The notes under the pieces are model-generated. The model ran no database searches. It was not told where the DNA came from and worked only from the letters and a program-made list of their open reading frames with translations. A DNA stretch of 64,000 nt from DASRHK01 sp963776465 (GTDB lineage Bacteria; Pseudomonadota; Gammaproteobacteria; Nevskiales; Nevskiaceae). Below, one piece after another: positions 39,519 through 47,306 of the stretch (the first letter of the stretch is position 1; the number at the start of each line of letters is the position of its first letter). The stretch covers positions 1,302,001 to 1,366,000 of the forward strand of contig CAVZMV010000002.1 of NCBI GenBank assembly GCA_963776465.1, in the 5' to 3' direction. Both the position numbers and the translations under genes were made by a program.

Positions 39519-41180
39519 ATGCCGACGGACCGCGTCTGGCTCAAGGAGTATCCGCGCGGCGTGCCCGCAGAGGTCGACACCTCGGTCTACAGCTCGATCG
39601 TCGACCTGCTGGAGAAAAGCTGCAATCACTATCGCGGCGACGTCGCCTACGAGAACCTGGGCACGGGCCTGCGCTACGACGACCTGGATCGACTGACGCA
39701 GGACTTCGCCTCGTACTTGCAGAACGTCCTGGGCCTCCACAAGGGCGACCGCGTCGCCGTGATGATGCCCAACCTGCTGCAGTATCCGGTCGCCATCTTC
39801 GGCATCCTGCGCGCCGGCATGGCGGTGGTGAACGTCAACCCGCTCTACACGCCGCGCGAGCTCGAGCACCAGCTCGTGGATTCCGGCGCCCGCGCGATCG
39901 TGATCCTGGAGAACTTCTGTCCGACGCTGCAGGAAGTCGTGCAGCGAACGAAGGTCGAGACGGTGTTGGCGGCGCGGGTGGGGGACCTGCTCGGTTTCCC
40001 CAAGGGCCTGATCGCCAACGCCACGCTCAAATACGTGAAGCGCGCCCTGCCGAAGTGGTCGATCGCCGGGGCGATCCCGTTCCGCACGGCGCTGGCCCGC
40101 GGCAAGGCCCAGCCGTACGCGCGGGTGGCGCTGACGCACGAGGACCTGGCGTTCCTGCAGTACACCGGCGGCACCACGGGCCTGTCCAAGGGCGCCACGC
40201 TCACGCACGGCAACATCGTCGCCAACCTCCTGCAGATGCGCGCCTGGATGTCGAGCGCGCTCGCCGACGGCGAGGAGACCGTGATCACGGCGCTGCCGCT
40301 GTACCACATCTTCGCGCTGACGGTGAATTGCCTGATGTTCATGGCGGTGGGCGGCCGCAACGTCCTGATCACCAACCCGCGCGACATGCCCGCGTTCCTG
40401 GCGGAGCTGCGGCGGCATCGCTTCACCGCCTTCACCGGAGTCAACACGCTGTTCAACGGCCTGCTCAACACGCCGGGATTCGAGGACATCGATTTCTCGT
40501 CGCTCAAGCTCACCGTCGGCGGCGGCGCCGCCGTGCAGCAGGCAGTGGCCGAGCGATGGAAAGCCGTCACCGGCAAGGCGCTGACCGAAGGCTATGGCCT
40601 GACGGAGACCTCGCCCGGCGTGTGCTTCGGACCGCTCGACAAGCCCGACTGGAACGGCACGATCGGACTGCCGCTGCCGGCGACGATGGTGGTCCTGCGC
40701 GACGACGACAACCACGAAGTGAAGCAGGGAGACCCGGGCGAGCTGTGCGTGAAGGGCCCGCAGGTCATGCAGGGCTACTGGCAGAAGCCCGAGGAGAACG
40801 CCAAGGTGTTCACCGCCGACGGGTTCCTGAAGACCGGCGACGTCGCGGTGATGGACGCGCGCGGCTACTTCAAGATCGTCGATCGCAAGAAGGACATGAT
40901 CCTGGTGTCCGGATTCAACGTGTACCCCAACGAGATCGAGGGCGTCGTTGCCATGCATCCGGCGGTGCTCGAGTGCGCCTGCGTCGGCGTGCCCGACGAG
41001 AAGTCGGGAGAGGCCGTGAAAGTCGTGGTGGTGCGCAAGGACGAGAGCCTGACGGCCGAGGAGCTGCGCGAGCACTGCAAGAAGAATCTGACCGGCTACA
41101 AGGTCCCCAAGCACTACGAGTTCCGGACCAGCCTGCCGAAGACCAACGTCGGAAAAATCCTGCGGCGCGACCTGCGATAA
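39519..41180 (+). CDS. fadD: Long-chain-fatty-acid--CoA ligase
   Basis: 553-aa acyl-CoA synthetase. AMP-binding motif FLQYTGGTTGLSKGATLTH, EGYGLTETSPGVCF, the FACS motif region NGTIGLPLPATMVVLRD with FLKTGDVAVMDARGYFKIVD, and the C-terminal lysine motif LPKTNVGKILRRDLR. Length and order match FadD, which activates long-chain fatty acids for beta-oxidation or lipid synthesis. It starts 2 bp after the yihY stop and is followed by a phasin gene with its own promoter. Confidence 0.94.
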   Translation: MPTDRVWLKEYPRGVPAEVDTSVYSSIVDLLEKSCNHYRGDVAYENLGTGLRYDDLDRLTQDFASYLQNVLGLHKGDRVAVMMPNLLQYPVAIFGILRAGMAVVNVNPLYTPRELEHQLVDSGARAIVILENFCPTLQEVVQRTKVETVLAARVGDLLGFPKGLIANATLKYVKRALPKWSIAGAIPFRTALARGKAQPYARVALTHEDLAFLQYTGGTTGLSKGATLTHGNIVANLLQMRAWMSSALADGEETVITALPLYHIFALTVNCLMFMAVGGRNVLITNPRDMPAFLAELRRHRFTAFTGVNTLFNGLLNTPGFEDIDFSSLKLTVGGGAAVQQAVAERWKAVTGKALTEGYGLTETSPGVCFGPLDKPDWNGTIGLPLPATMVVLRDDDNHEVKQGDPGELCVKGPQVMQGYWQKPEENAKVFTADGFLKTGDVAVMDARGYFKIVDRKKDMILVSGFNVYPNEIEGVVAMHPAVLECACVGVPDEKSGEAVKVVVVRKDESLTAEELREHCKKNLTGYKVPKHYEFRTSLPKTNVGKILRRDLR

Positions 41181-41203
41181 CCGCTGCCGCCGCACCCCCC
41201 GGC

Positions 41204-41240
41204 TTGACAGTGCTCCCCTCTGCGCTTATGCTGCACAGCA
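41204..41240 (+). promoter_or_regulatory. Near-consensus sigma70 promoter of the phasin gene
   Basis: -35 TTGACA (41204-41209) and -10 TATGCT (41227-41232) with exactly 17 bp between them, about 75 bp before the phasin ATG. The palindrome TGCTG-CA-CAGCA (41229-41240) overlaps the -10 box and the expected start site, a natural operator position. PhaR-type repressors of phasin genes bind GC-rich TGC motifs, so PhaR is a candidate regulator, by inference. Confidence 0.8.
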
Positions 41241-41307
41241 CAAATTGCTGCAACGCAACAGAGACAGCAAGGAAACCTTTAATTGTCTGCAACTTATGGA
41301 GCGAAGA

Positions 41308-41766
41308 ATGAACATTGAAACGGTGATGAGCGAAGTGAAGGATCGTCTGGAGACCGCTGGCACGCACGCGCAGGACGTGGCCCAGATTTCCCTGGAGACG
41401 CTGAAGCAGGCCAACAAGATCGTGGTCTCGAGCGCGCAGGACCTGTTCAAGACCCACAGCGACACGATCAAGGTCGTGTTCGATGCCACCAAGACCAGCT
41501 TCGAGAAGGCGCTGGCGGATGGCCTGAAGGCCGTCGCCGCCAACCCGGTGAGCTACATCCCCGACGGCCGCGAGCCGATCGTCGCCGCGTTCAACGAGAC
41601 CGTCGGCACGTTCACCAAGACCGGCGAGAAGCTGGCCAAGGTGATCAAGTCGGGCTACGAGGACGTCGCGGCCAAGTTCGGCGACGAGCCGGTGAAGACC
41701 GTGCGCCGCACCGCCAAGAAGGGCGCGCGCAAGGCGACGGCTGCCGCGAAGCGGGCCACTGCCTAG
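41308..41766 (+). CDS. Phasin family protein
   Basis: 152-aa phasin, an amphipathic granule-coating protein of polyhydroxyalkanoate storage. From ATG 41308 (MNIETVMSEVKDRLETAGTH) with GGAG at 41298-41301. The body is long amphipathic helices rich in Ala, Lys, Asp (ISLETLKQANKIVVSSAQDL), with PVSYIPDGREP in the middle, and the C-terminus is a Lys/Ala tail (AKKGARKATAAAKRATA) like histone-type phasins. An in-frame upstream ATG at 41296 is less likely. It has its own strong promoter and terminator, fitting an abundant protein. No PHA synthase gene lies in the window. Confidence 0.88.
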   Translation: MNIETVMSEVKDRLETAGTHAQDVAQISLETLKQANKIVVSSAQDLFKTHSDTIKVVFDATKTSFEKALADGLKAVAANPVSYIPDGREPIVAAFNETVGTFTKTGEKLAKVIKSGYEDVAAKFGDEPVKTVRRTAKKGARKATAAAKRATA

Positions 41767-41809
41767 TGCGGTCGATGCGGCGATGTGATGCCGCAGTGGA
41801 AGATAAAGG

Positions 41810-41839
41810 GGGCGGGCCGCAGGGCTCGCCCTTTTTTTT
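41810..41839 (+). terminator. Rho-independent terminator after the phasin gene
   Basis: Nine-bp stem GGGCGGGCC / GGCTCGCCC (one G-U pair) with loop GCAG, then eight T (41832-41839). Confidence 0.92.
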
Positions 41840-41855
41840 GGGCCAAGGAATGCAC

Positions 41856-42125
41856 ATGAAGAAAGCGAAGTGGTACGTCGAGCGCGCCGTGCTGGACATC
41901 GTCGCGCTCGGTCATCACGAAGCCGATGTCCTTTCCGGTCACTGGTCGGAAGTCGGCGAGCGGATGGCGGTGGCGCGCCGCGCGCGTGACCTGGTGGAGC
42001 TGGTCAGCGACCAGATCGACCTGTTTCCCGAGACGCGCCAGCGGATCCGGCGCAATGGCCAGCGCCGCCGCGCGATGCTGAGGGACCTGGTCGCAGACTT
42101 GGCCGGCCGCAGGCTCGCAGCCTAG
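41856..42125 (+). CDS. Small basic protein, function unknown
   Basis: 89-aa protein with no recognised family: MKKAKWYVERAVLDIVALGHH, EADVLSGHWSEVGERMAVARR, and an arginine-rich C-terminus. ATG 41856 is preferred over the in-frame ATG at 41850 because AAGGA (41846-41850) then sits at a normal distance. It begins 17 bp past the phasin terminator, so it depends on read-through or its own promoter. Its stop overlaps the convergent DUF6489 stop (CTAG). Confidence 0.6.
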   Translation: MKKAKWYVERAVLDIVALGHHEADVLSGHWSEVGERMAVARRARDLVELVSDQIDLFPETRQRIRRNGQRRRAMLRDLVADLAGRRLAA

Positions 42126-42418
42126 GGCTCAACGGGCGGCTTGGCCGCGCGACGCCGGCGACGACGGGGTCGCGCGATCGTGTCGTCGCCGTCGGACTCC
42201 GGCGGGACGCCGTCCATCACCCGACGCCAGGCGCGGCTGCGGCGCAGGTTCTCCAGGTTGGAGCGCACGAACGAGGCCGGGTCGAAACTCTCCGCGGCCG
42301 AGCCGACCTTGGAACGCACGAACTTGATCAGGTCCTCCTGCAGCCCGGCCACGTCGGGCAGGCCGATGAAGCGGCGCAGCTCCTCGGGTTTGACGTCGAT
42401 CTCGATCTTGATCTGCAT
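42122..42418 (-). CDS. DUF6489-like small protein
   Basis: 98-aa protein starting MQIKIEIDVKPEELRRFIGLPDVAGLQ, a pattern seen in small conserved proteins grouped as DUF6489 (metal- or ligand-binding not shown). The C-terminus is a long Arg-rich tail (RPRRRRRRAAKPPVEP) that could bind nucleic acid or polyphosphate. It follows marC on the same strand with a 12-bp gap. Confidence 0.6.
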   Translation of the reverse strand: MQIKIEIDVKPEELRRFIGLPDVAGLQEDLIKFVRSKVGSAAESFDPASFVRSNLENLRRSRAWRRVMDGVPPESDGDDTIARPRRRRRRAAKPPVEP

Positions 42419-42430
42419 GGATGTCTCTCC

Positions 42431-43024
42431 CTAGCGGTGTTGCGCAAGGAACTCGGCGACGCCGGTCATCAGCATCTCCACGGCAATAGTAACCAGCACC
42501 AGGCCCATCAGTCGCTCCATTGCCGTCAGGCCGCGCTGCCCGAGCAGTCGGCGCAGGTAGCCGGACGCCAGCATGATCGGCACGCACGCGCCCCAGGCGA
42601 GCAGCAGCGCGGCGGTCCACTCCAGCCAGCGTGCCGGCTCGCGGCTCATCAGCAGCAGCACGGTCGCCATCGCCGAAGGACCCGCCACGTAGGGAATCGC
42701 CAGCGGCACGATGAACGGCTCGGCGTCGACTTCTTCCTCCAGCGGGTGCTCGCGCGTCGGGAACACCATGCGCAGCGCGATCAGCATCAGGATCACGCCG
42801 CCGCTGATCCCCAGCGCCTGCTCCGAGAGTCCCAGCAGGCGCATGGCCGGCCCGCCGAGGAACAGGAACACGAAGAGTGCGATCAGCGCGAACACGAGCT
42901 CGCGCACGATCACGAACTTCTGCCGCGACGCCGGCACGTTCTTCAGCGCCGACAGGAAGAACAGGATGTTGCCCAGCGGATCCATCACCAGGAACAGCAG
43001 CACCGCGGCCGAGACCAGGGTCAC
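42431..43024 (-). CDS. MarC family integral membrane protein
   Basis: 197-aa UPF0056/MarC protein with about six hydrophobic helices: VSAAVLLFLVMDPLGNILFF at the N-terminus, the conserved GGPAMRLLGLSEQALGISGG, and VPLAIPYVAGPSAMATVLLL. The family was once linked to multiple antibiotic resistance but its transport role is unproven. It starts 3 bp after the purC stop, on the same strand. Confidence 0.9.
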   Translation of the reverse strand: MTLVSAAVLLFLVMDPLGNILFFLSALKNVPASRQKFVIVRELVFALIALFVFLFLGGPAMRLLGLSEQALGISGGVILMLIALRMVFPTREHPLEEEVDAEPFIVPLAIPYVAGPSAMATVLLLMSREPARWLEWTAALLLAWGACVPIMLASGYLRRLLGQRGLTAMERLMGLVLVTIAVEMLMTGVAEFLAQHR

Positions 43025-43027
43025 GCT

Positions 43028-43918
43028 TCAATGCCCGGTGAGCAGGCGCTGCGCCTCGCGGTATTTCGCCGCGGTCTTGTCCACGATGTCGTCGGGCAGA
43101 TCGGGTCCGGGCGGCTTCTTGTCCCAGTCGAGCGTTTCCAGGTAATCGCGCACGAACTGCTTGTCGAAGGACGGCGGGCTCGAGCCGGCGCGGTAGGTCT
43201 CCGCGGGCCAGAAGCGCGACGAGTCCGGCGTCAGCGCCTCGTCGATCCAGTGCAGCACGCCCTGGTCGTCGACGCCGAACTCGAACTTGGTGTCGGCGAT
43301 GATGATGCCGCGGCTGCGCGCGTAGTCGGAGGCTTCACGGTAGATGCGCAAGGTCATGTCGCGCATCTGGCGCGCCAGGTCCTTGCCCAGACGGCGCTCG
43401 ACCTCTGCGAAGGAGATGTTCTCGTCGTGCTGGCCGAGCGGGGCCTTGTCGGCCGGCGTGAAGATCGGCTGCGGCAGCTGCTGCGCCAGCTGCAGATCCT
43501 TCGGCAGGTCGATGCCGCAGACGGCGCCGGTCTTCTGATAGTCCTTCCAGCCAGAGCCGATGAGATAGCCGCGCGCGACGCACTCGACCGGCAGGGCCTT
43601 GAGCTTCTTGACCACGATGGCGCGGCCTTCGCATTCCTTGAGCTCGTCGCCTTTCAGATGGTCGGCGAGCCGCATCTCCGGCGCGTTCTGATTGGGCAGC
43701 AGCGAGGCGAACCTCTCCATCCAGAACGCGGTGAGCGCAGTGAGCACCCGTCCCTTGCCCGGGATCGGTCGCGGCATGACGACGTCGAACGCGGACAAAC
43801 GATCGCTCGTGACGATCAGCATGTGCCGCTCGCCCAGCGCGTAGATGTCACGCACCTTGCCGCGATGGATGCGGGGCAGGCTCCTGATGCTCGATTCGAA
43901 CAGCGCGGCCTCGCTCAT
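43028..43918 (-). CDS. purC: SAICAR synthetase (PurC)
   Basis: Phosphoribosylaminoimidazole-succinocarboxamide synthase, 296 aa, joins aspartate to CAIR in purine synthesis. Motifs: HRGKVRDIYALGERHMLIVTSDRLSA-type N-terminus (GKVRDIYALG), PVECVARGYLIGSGWKDY, and IADTKFEFGVDDQG near the end. Length matches the longer PurC form found in many proteobacteria and eukaryotes. ATG 43918 overlaps the stop of the CopD-like gene (ATGA). Confidence 0.95.
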   Translation of the reverse strand: MSEAALFESSIRSLPRIHRGKVRDIYALGERHMLIVTSDRLSAFDVVMPRPIPGKGRVLTALTAFWMERFASLLPNQNAPEMRLADHLKGDELKECEGRAIVVKKLKALPVECVARGYLIGSGWKDYQKTGAVCGIDLPKDLQLAQQLPQPIFTPADKAPLGQHDENISFAEVERRLGKDLARQMRDMTLRIYREASDYARSRGIIIADTKFEFGVDDQGVLHWIDEALTPDSSRFWPAETYRAGSSPPSFDKQFVRDYLETLDWDKKPPGPDLPDDIVDKTAAKYREAQRLLTGH

Positions 43919-44376
43919 GCGCTTGGCCAGTAGCGGGCGCTTTCGGCGATCGCGAACACGATCATTCCGAGCGCCAGGTTGACCGCGATCAGCCAGCGGA
44001 TCTGCTTGGACTGGTGCGTGCCCTCGGACCAGTTGGAGCGGGCGATCAGCCGCTTGAGCCGCTTGTAGGGCGCAAGGTAGATGTGGGCCATCAGCATCAT
44101 CATCAGCAAGGCGATGCCGATCATCAGGTGCACGTCGATGCCGACGCGGCGGATGCCGTGGAAGTGACCGAACACCATCCAGAACCCGGTTGCGAGGATC
44201 ACGGCGATGCTCGCCCAGATCCAGCGGAAGAACCGCGACAGCGCCGCCGCCCACATGCGCAGCCGCAGCTGCGGATCGAGCAGGACCAGCGTCGGCCGCA
44301 GGCAGAAAAACGCGAAGAACATCCCGCCCACCCAGATCACGGCGGCAATCACGTGCAAGGCAAGCGCAAGACCCAT
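43915..44376 (-). CDS. CopD-family membrane protein
   Basis: 153-aa protein with four hydrophobic helices: LALALHVIAAVIWVGGMFFA, RFFRWIWASIAVILATGFWM, VHLMIGIALLMMMLMAHIYL and IRWLIAVNLALGMIVFAIAE. The histidine in the first helix (LHVIAAVIWVGGMFF) and the overall layout match CopD/DUF2269-like proteins, which may bind heme or copper. Function not proven. It is the first gene of a minus-strand unit running into purC and marC. Confidence 0.8.
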   Translation of the reverse strand: MGLALALHVIAAVIWVGGMFFAFFCLRPTLVLLDPQLRLRMWAAALSRFFRWIWASIAVILATGFWMVFGHFHGIRRVGIDVHLMIGIALLMMMLMAHIYLAPYKRLKRLIARSNWSEGTHQSKQIRWLIAVNLALGMIVFAIAESARYWPSA

Positions 44377-44459
44377 GGAGGCCGATCGGCTGCAGGGACG
44401 GCAACTTTATCTGAGATAATGCGCGCCTTCACGAATCGTCCGGGGAACGCGCGAAGAAC

Positions 44460-45143
44460 ATGGCGAAGAGCCCGCTCCAGCCGCTGATCGCCCCGAGCAT
44501 CCTGTCCGCCGATCTGGCGCGCCTGGGCGACGACGTCGCCAAGGTCCTCGCTGCCGGCGCCGACGTGGTGCACTTCGACGTGATGGACAACCATTACGTG
44601 CCGAATCTCACCTTCGGGCCGCCAGTGTGCGAGGCGCTGCGCAAATACGGCATCAAGGCGCCGCTCGACGTGCATCTGATGATCGAGCCGGTCGACGCGC
44701 TGGCGCAGGATTTCGCCAAGGCCGGCGCCAGCTACATCACCTTCCATCCCGAGGCGACGCGGCACGTCGACCGCAGCCTGCAGGCGATCAAGGCCGCAGG
44801 CTGCAAGGCCGGGCTGGTGTTCAATCCCGGCTCGCCCCTGGATTGCCTGGATTACGTCATCGACAAGGTCGACATGATCCTCATCATGTCGGTGAACCCG
44901 GGCTTCGGCGGGCAGAGCTTCCTGCCGTCGGCGCTGACCAAGCTCGCCCAGGCGCGCAAGCTGATCGACGCGTCAAAGCGCGAGATCCGGCTCGAGATCG
45001 ACGGCGGCGTGAAGGTCGACAACATCGGCCAGATCGCCGCGGCGGGGGCCGACACCTTCGTCGCCGGCAGCGCGATTTTCGGTTCGGGCGACTACGCGGC
45101 TACAATCCGCGCCATGCGTGACGCCATTGCGAAGGCTAACTGA
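44460..45143 (+). CDS. rpe: Ribulose-phosphate 3-epimerase
   Basis: 227-aa TIM-barrel epimerase interconverting ribulose-5-phosphate and xylulose-5-phosphate. Motifs: IAPSILSADLARLGDDV, HFDVMDNHYVPNLTFGP (metal His/Asp), DVHLMIEPVDA, SVNPGFGGQSFLPSAL and EIDGGVKVDNIGQI. In many proteobacteria rpe is followed by gph and trpE; here gph is absent and a short leader frame starts inside the rpe stop (TGATG). Confidence 0.96.
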   Translation: MAKSPLQPLIAPSILSADLARLGDDVAKVLAAGADVVHFDVMDNHYVPNLTFGPPVCEALRKYGIKAPLDVHLMIEPVDALAQDFAKAGASYITFHPEATRHVDRSLQAIKAAGCKAGLVFNPGSPLDCLDYVIDKVDMILIMSVNPGFGGQSFLPSALTKLAQARKLIDASKREIRLEIDGGVKVDNIGQIAAAGADTFVAGSAIFGSGDYAATIRAMRDAIAKAN

Positions 45144-45193
45144 TGCAGCTCCCGGGCCAGATCCTGCTCGTGCGCCGTCGTTGGCGATGGTGA
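45143..45193 (+). CDS. trpL: Candidate trp leader peptide
   Basis: A 16-codon frame, MQLPGQILLVRRRWRW, begins at an ATG overlapping the rpe stop (TGATG). GAAGG (45131-45135) upstream lies at a normal ribosome-site distance. Its last three codons are Trp-Arg-Trp, directly before TGA. Two Trp codons out of 16, at the position where ribosome stalling would matter, and trpE as the next gene make it a strong candidate for a transcription-attenuation leader. No homologue was checked. Confidence 0.65.
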   Translation: MQLPGQILLVRRRWRW

Positions 45194-45195
45194 GG

Positions 45196-45263
45196 ACGGT
45201 ACTGCCCAAGTAGGCAGTTTCACCGTTGTTCCCGTTCGCCCGGCTGCCCATCGCAGCCAATTT
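45196..45263 (+). promoter_or_regulatory. Candidate trp attenuator (alternative hairpins)
   Basis: After the leader stop four segments can pair in competing ways. A = ACTGCC (45201-45206) pairs with B = GGCAGT (45213-45218), extended by ACGGT (45196-45200) with ACCGT (45222-45226). B's GGCAG can instead pair with CTGCC in C (45244-45248). C = GGCTGC (45242-45247) can pair with D = GCAGCC (45253-45258), followed by AATTTC. A:B leaves C:D free, while B:C blocks it, as in classic 1:2, 2:3, 3:4 attenuators. The terminator stem is short (6 bp) and the U-run weak, so strength is uncertain. Confidence 0.55.
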
Positions 45264-45282
45264 CGCAGGATCACCCCTCAAG

Positions 45283-46728
45283 ATGCCTTCGCAAGAATTC
45301 AACCGCATCGCGCTGACGCGCGAACTGCCCGGCGACCTGGACACGCCGGTCGGCGCGTATCTGAAGCTCGCCAACGCGCCCTATTCGTATCTGCTCGAGT
45401 CGATGCAGGGCGGCGAGCAGTGGGGGCGCTACTCGTTCATCGGCCTGCCGTGCCGCGAAGTCGTCGAGATCCGCGGCGTTTCGATCTCGGTGCGGCGCGA
45501 GGGCAGGGTCGTCGAGAGCGCTACCGCATCCGATCCGCTGGCCTGGCTGCGCGGCTACGCCCAGCGCGTGCGCGTGAAGCCCGATCCACTCCTGCCACGT
45601 TTTTCCGGCGGCCTGGTCGGGTACTTCGGCTATGAGTGCGTGCGTTACTTCGAGCCGCGCCTGGACAAGGCCAAGGCGGATCCGCTCGGCACGCCGGACG
45701 TCCTGCTGATGCTGTCGGACGAGTTGGTGGCGTTCGACAACCTGCGCGCGACCGCAACGGTGATCGTGCACGCGGACCCGGATTCGTCCGAAGACCTGGC
45801 GCGCGCGCGCCGGCGGCTGGACGAGATCGAGCACCAGCTGGCGGCGCCGCTCGCCACACCGTTGCGACCGGTGAAGAGCAATGGAAAGACGCCGGACTTC
45901 GTGTCGAGCCTCGGGCGCGACAAGTTCTGTGCTGCGGTCGACCGCATCAAGGAGTACATCGCCGCCGGGGACTGCATGCAGGTTGTGCCGTCGCAGCGCC
46001 TGTCCGCGCCGTTCGCAGCCGAGCCCGTGCAGCTCTATCGTGCGATCCGGCGACTGAATCCTTCGCCGTACCTGTATTGCATGCACCTGGACGACCATCA
46101 CGTCGTCGGCTCCTCGCCGGAGATCCTGGTGCGCGCGCTCGACCGCGAAGTGACCGTGCGGCCCATCGCCGGCACCCGCAAGCGCGGCGCAACGCCCGAA
46201 GAGGACAAGGCGCTGGAGCAGGAGCTGCTCGCCGATCCCAAGGAGATCGCAGAGCACCTGATGCTGATCGACCTGGGCCGCAACGACGTCGGCCGCGTCT
46301 GCGAGACCGGCAGCGTGCGCGTGTCCGACAAGATGTTCGTCGAGCGTTACTCGCACGTCATGCACATCGTCTCCAACGTCACCGGCCGGCTGAAGCCCGG
46401 GTGCGACGCGCTGGCGGCGCTGGCAGCCACGTTTCCCGCCGGCACGCTGTCGGGAGCGCCGAAAGTGCGGGCGATGGAGATCATCGCCGAGCTCGAGCCG
46501 GTCAAGCGCGGCATCTACAGCGGCGCGGTTGGATATCTCGGCTGGGACGGCAACATGGACCTCGCCATCGCCATCCGCACCGCCGTCATCAAGGACGGGC
46601 AGGTGCACGTGCAGGCTGGCGCCGGCATCGTCGCCGACTCAGTGCCCGCGTCGGAATGGGAAGAGACGATGAGCAAGGCCACGGCGATGATGCGCGCCGC
46701 AGCTCTTGCGGAAGGAGCGTCGTCATGA
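45283..46728 (+). CDS. trpE: Anthranilate synthase component I
   Basis: 481-aa TrpE: makes anthranilate from chorismate with the ammonia supplied by TrpG. The Trp feedback site motif LLES is present (YSYLLESMQGGEQWGRYSFIG). The catalytic domain shows LNPSPYLYCMHLDDHHVVGSSPE, VRPIAGTRKRGATPEED, DLGRNDVGRV and FPAGTLSGAPKVRAMEI. Start ATG 45283 (MPSQEFNRIAL); a TTG at 45226 is in frame but would include leader sequence. Stop overlaps the trpG ATG. Confidence 0.96.
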   Translation: MPSQEFNRIALTRELPGDLDTPVGAYLKLANAPYSYLLESMQGGEQWGRYSFIGLPCREVVEIRGVSISVRREGRVVESATASDPLAWLRGYAQRVRVKPDPLLPRFSGGLVGYFGYECVRYFEPRLDKAKADPLGTPDVLLMLSDELVAFDNLRATATVIVHADPDSSEDLARARRRLDEIEHQLAAPLATPLRPVKSNGKTPDFVSSLGRDKFCAAVDRIKEYIAAGDCMQVVPSQRLSAPFAAEPVQLYRAIRRLNPSPYLYCMHLDDHHVVGSSPEILVRALDREVTVRPIAGTRKRGATPEEDKALEQELLADPKEIAEHLMLIDLGRNDVGRVCETGSVRVSDKMFVERYSHVMHIVSNVTGRLKPGCDALAALAATFPAGTLSGAPKVRAMEIIAELEPVKRGIYSGAVGYLGWDGNMDLAIAIRTAVIKDGQVHVQAGAGIVADSVPASEWEETMSKATAMMRAAALAEGASS

Positions 46729-47306
46729 TCGTCATGATCGATAACTACGACTCCTTCACCTACAACCTCGTCCAGTACCTGGGCGAGCTGGGCGCGGACG
46801 TGCAGGTGCATCGCAACGACCAGATCAGCGTCGCCGAGGTCGCGGCGCTGAAGCCCAGCCACATCGTGCTGTCGCCTGGTCCGTGCACGCCGAACGAAGC
46901 GGGGATCTGCCTGGAGCTCATCGACAAGCTCAAGGGCAAGTTCCCCATCCTCGGCGTGTGCCTGGGGCACCAGGCGATCGGCCAGGCCTTCGGCGGCAAG
47001 GTCGTGCGCGCGCGCAACGTCATGCACGGCAAGACCAGCGCGATCCACCACCGCGGGCACGGCGTGTTCACGGCGCTGCCGACGCCTTTCACCGCAACGC
47101 GCTACCACTCGCTGATCGTCGAGCGCGAGTCGGCGCCATCGGATTTCGAGCTCACCGCCTGGACGCAAGGCGCGGACGGCGGCATCGACGAGATCATGGG
47201 CCTGAGGCACAAGACATTGCCGATCGAAGGCGTGCAGTTCCATCCCGAGTCGATCCTGACCGAGCACGGCCACGACCTCTTGAAGAACTTCCTGGAGAAC
47301 CGCTGA
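46725..47306 (+). CDS. trpG: Anthranilate synthase component II (glutamine amidotransferase)
   Basis: 193-aa class I glutamine amidotransferase. Start MIVMIDNYDSFTYNLVQYLG with GGAG upstream. Nucleophile Cys in GVCLGHQAIGQAFGG, and the His-Glu pair in VQFHPESILTEHG. SPGPCTPNEAG is the substrate-site motif. It supplies ammonia to TrpE and may also serve PabB. Stop overlaps the trpD ATG (TGATG). Confidence 0.96.
   Translation: MIVMIDNYDSFTYNLVQYLGELGADVQVHRNDQISVAEVAALKPSHIVLSPGPCTPNEAGICLELIDKLKGKFPILGVCLGHQAIGQAFGGKVVRARNVMHGKTSAIHHRGHGVFTALPTPFTATRYHSLIVERESAPSDFELTAWTQGADGGIDEIMGLRHKTLPIEGVQFHPESILTEHGHDLLKNFLENR

Noticed and set aside
45226..45282. Upstream TTG start for trpE adding 19 residues
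   Set aside because: The extra residues do not look like TrpE and would place the leader hairpins in coding sequence; ATG 45283 fits better.
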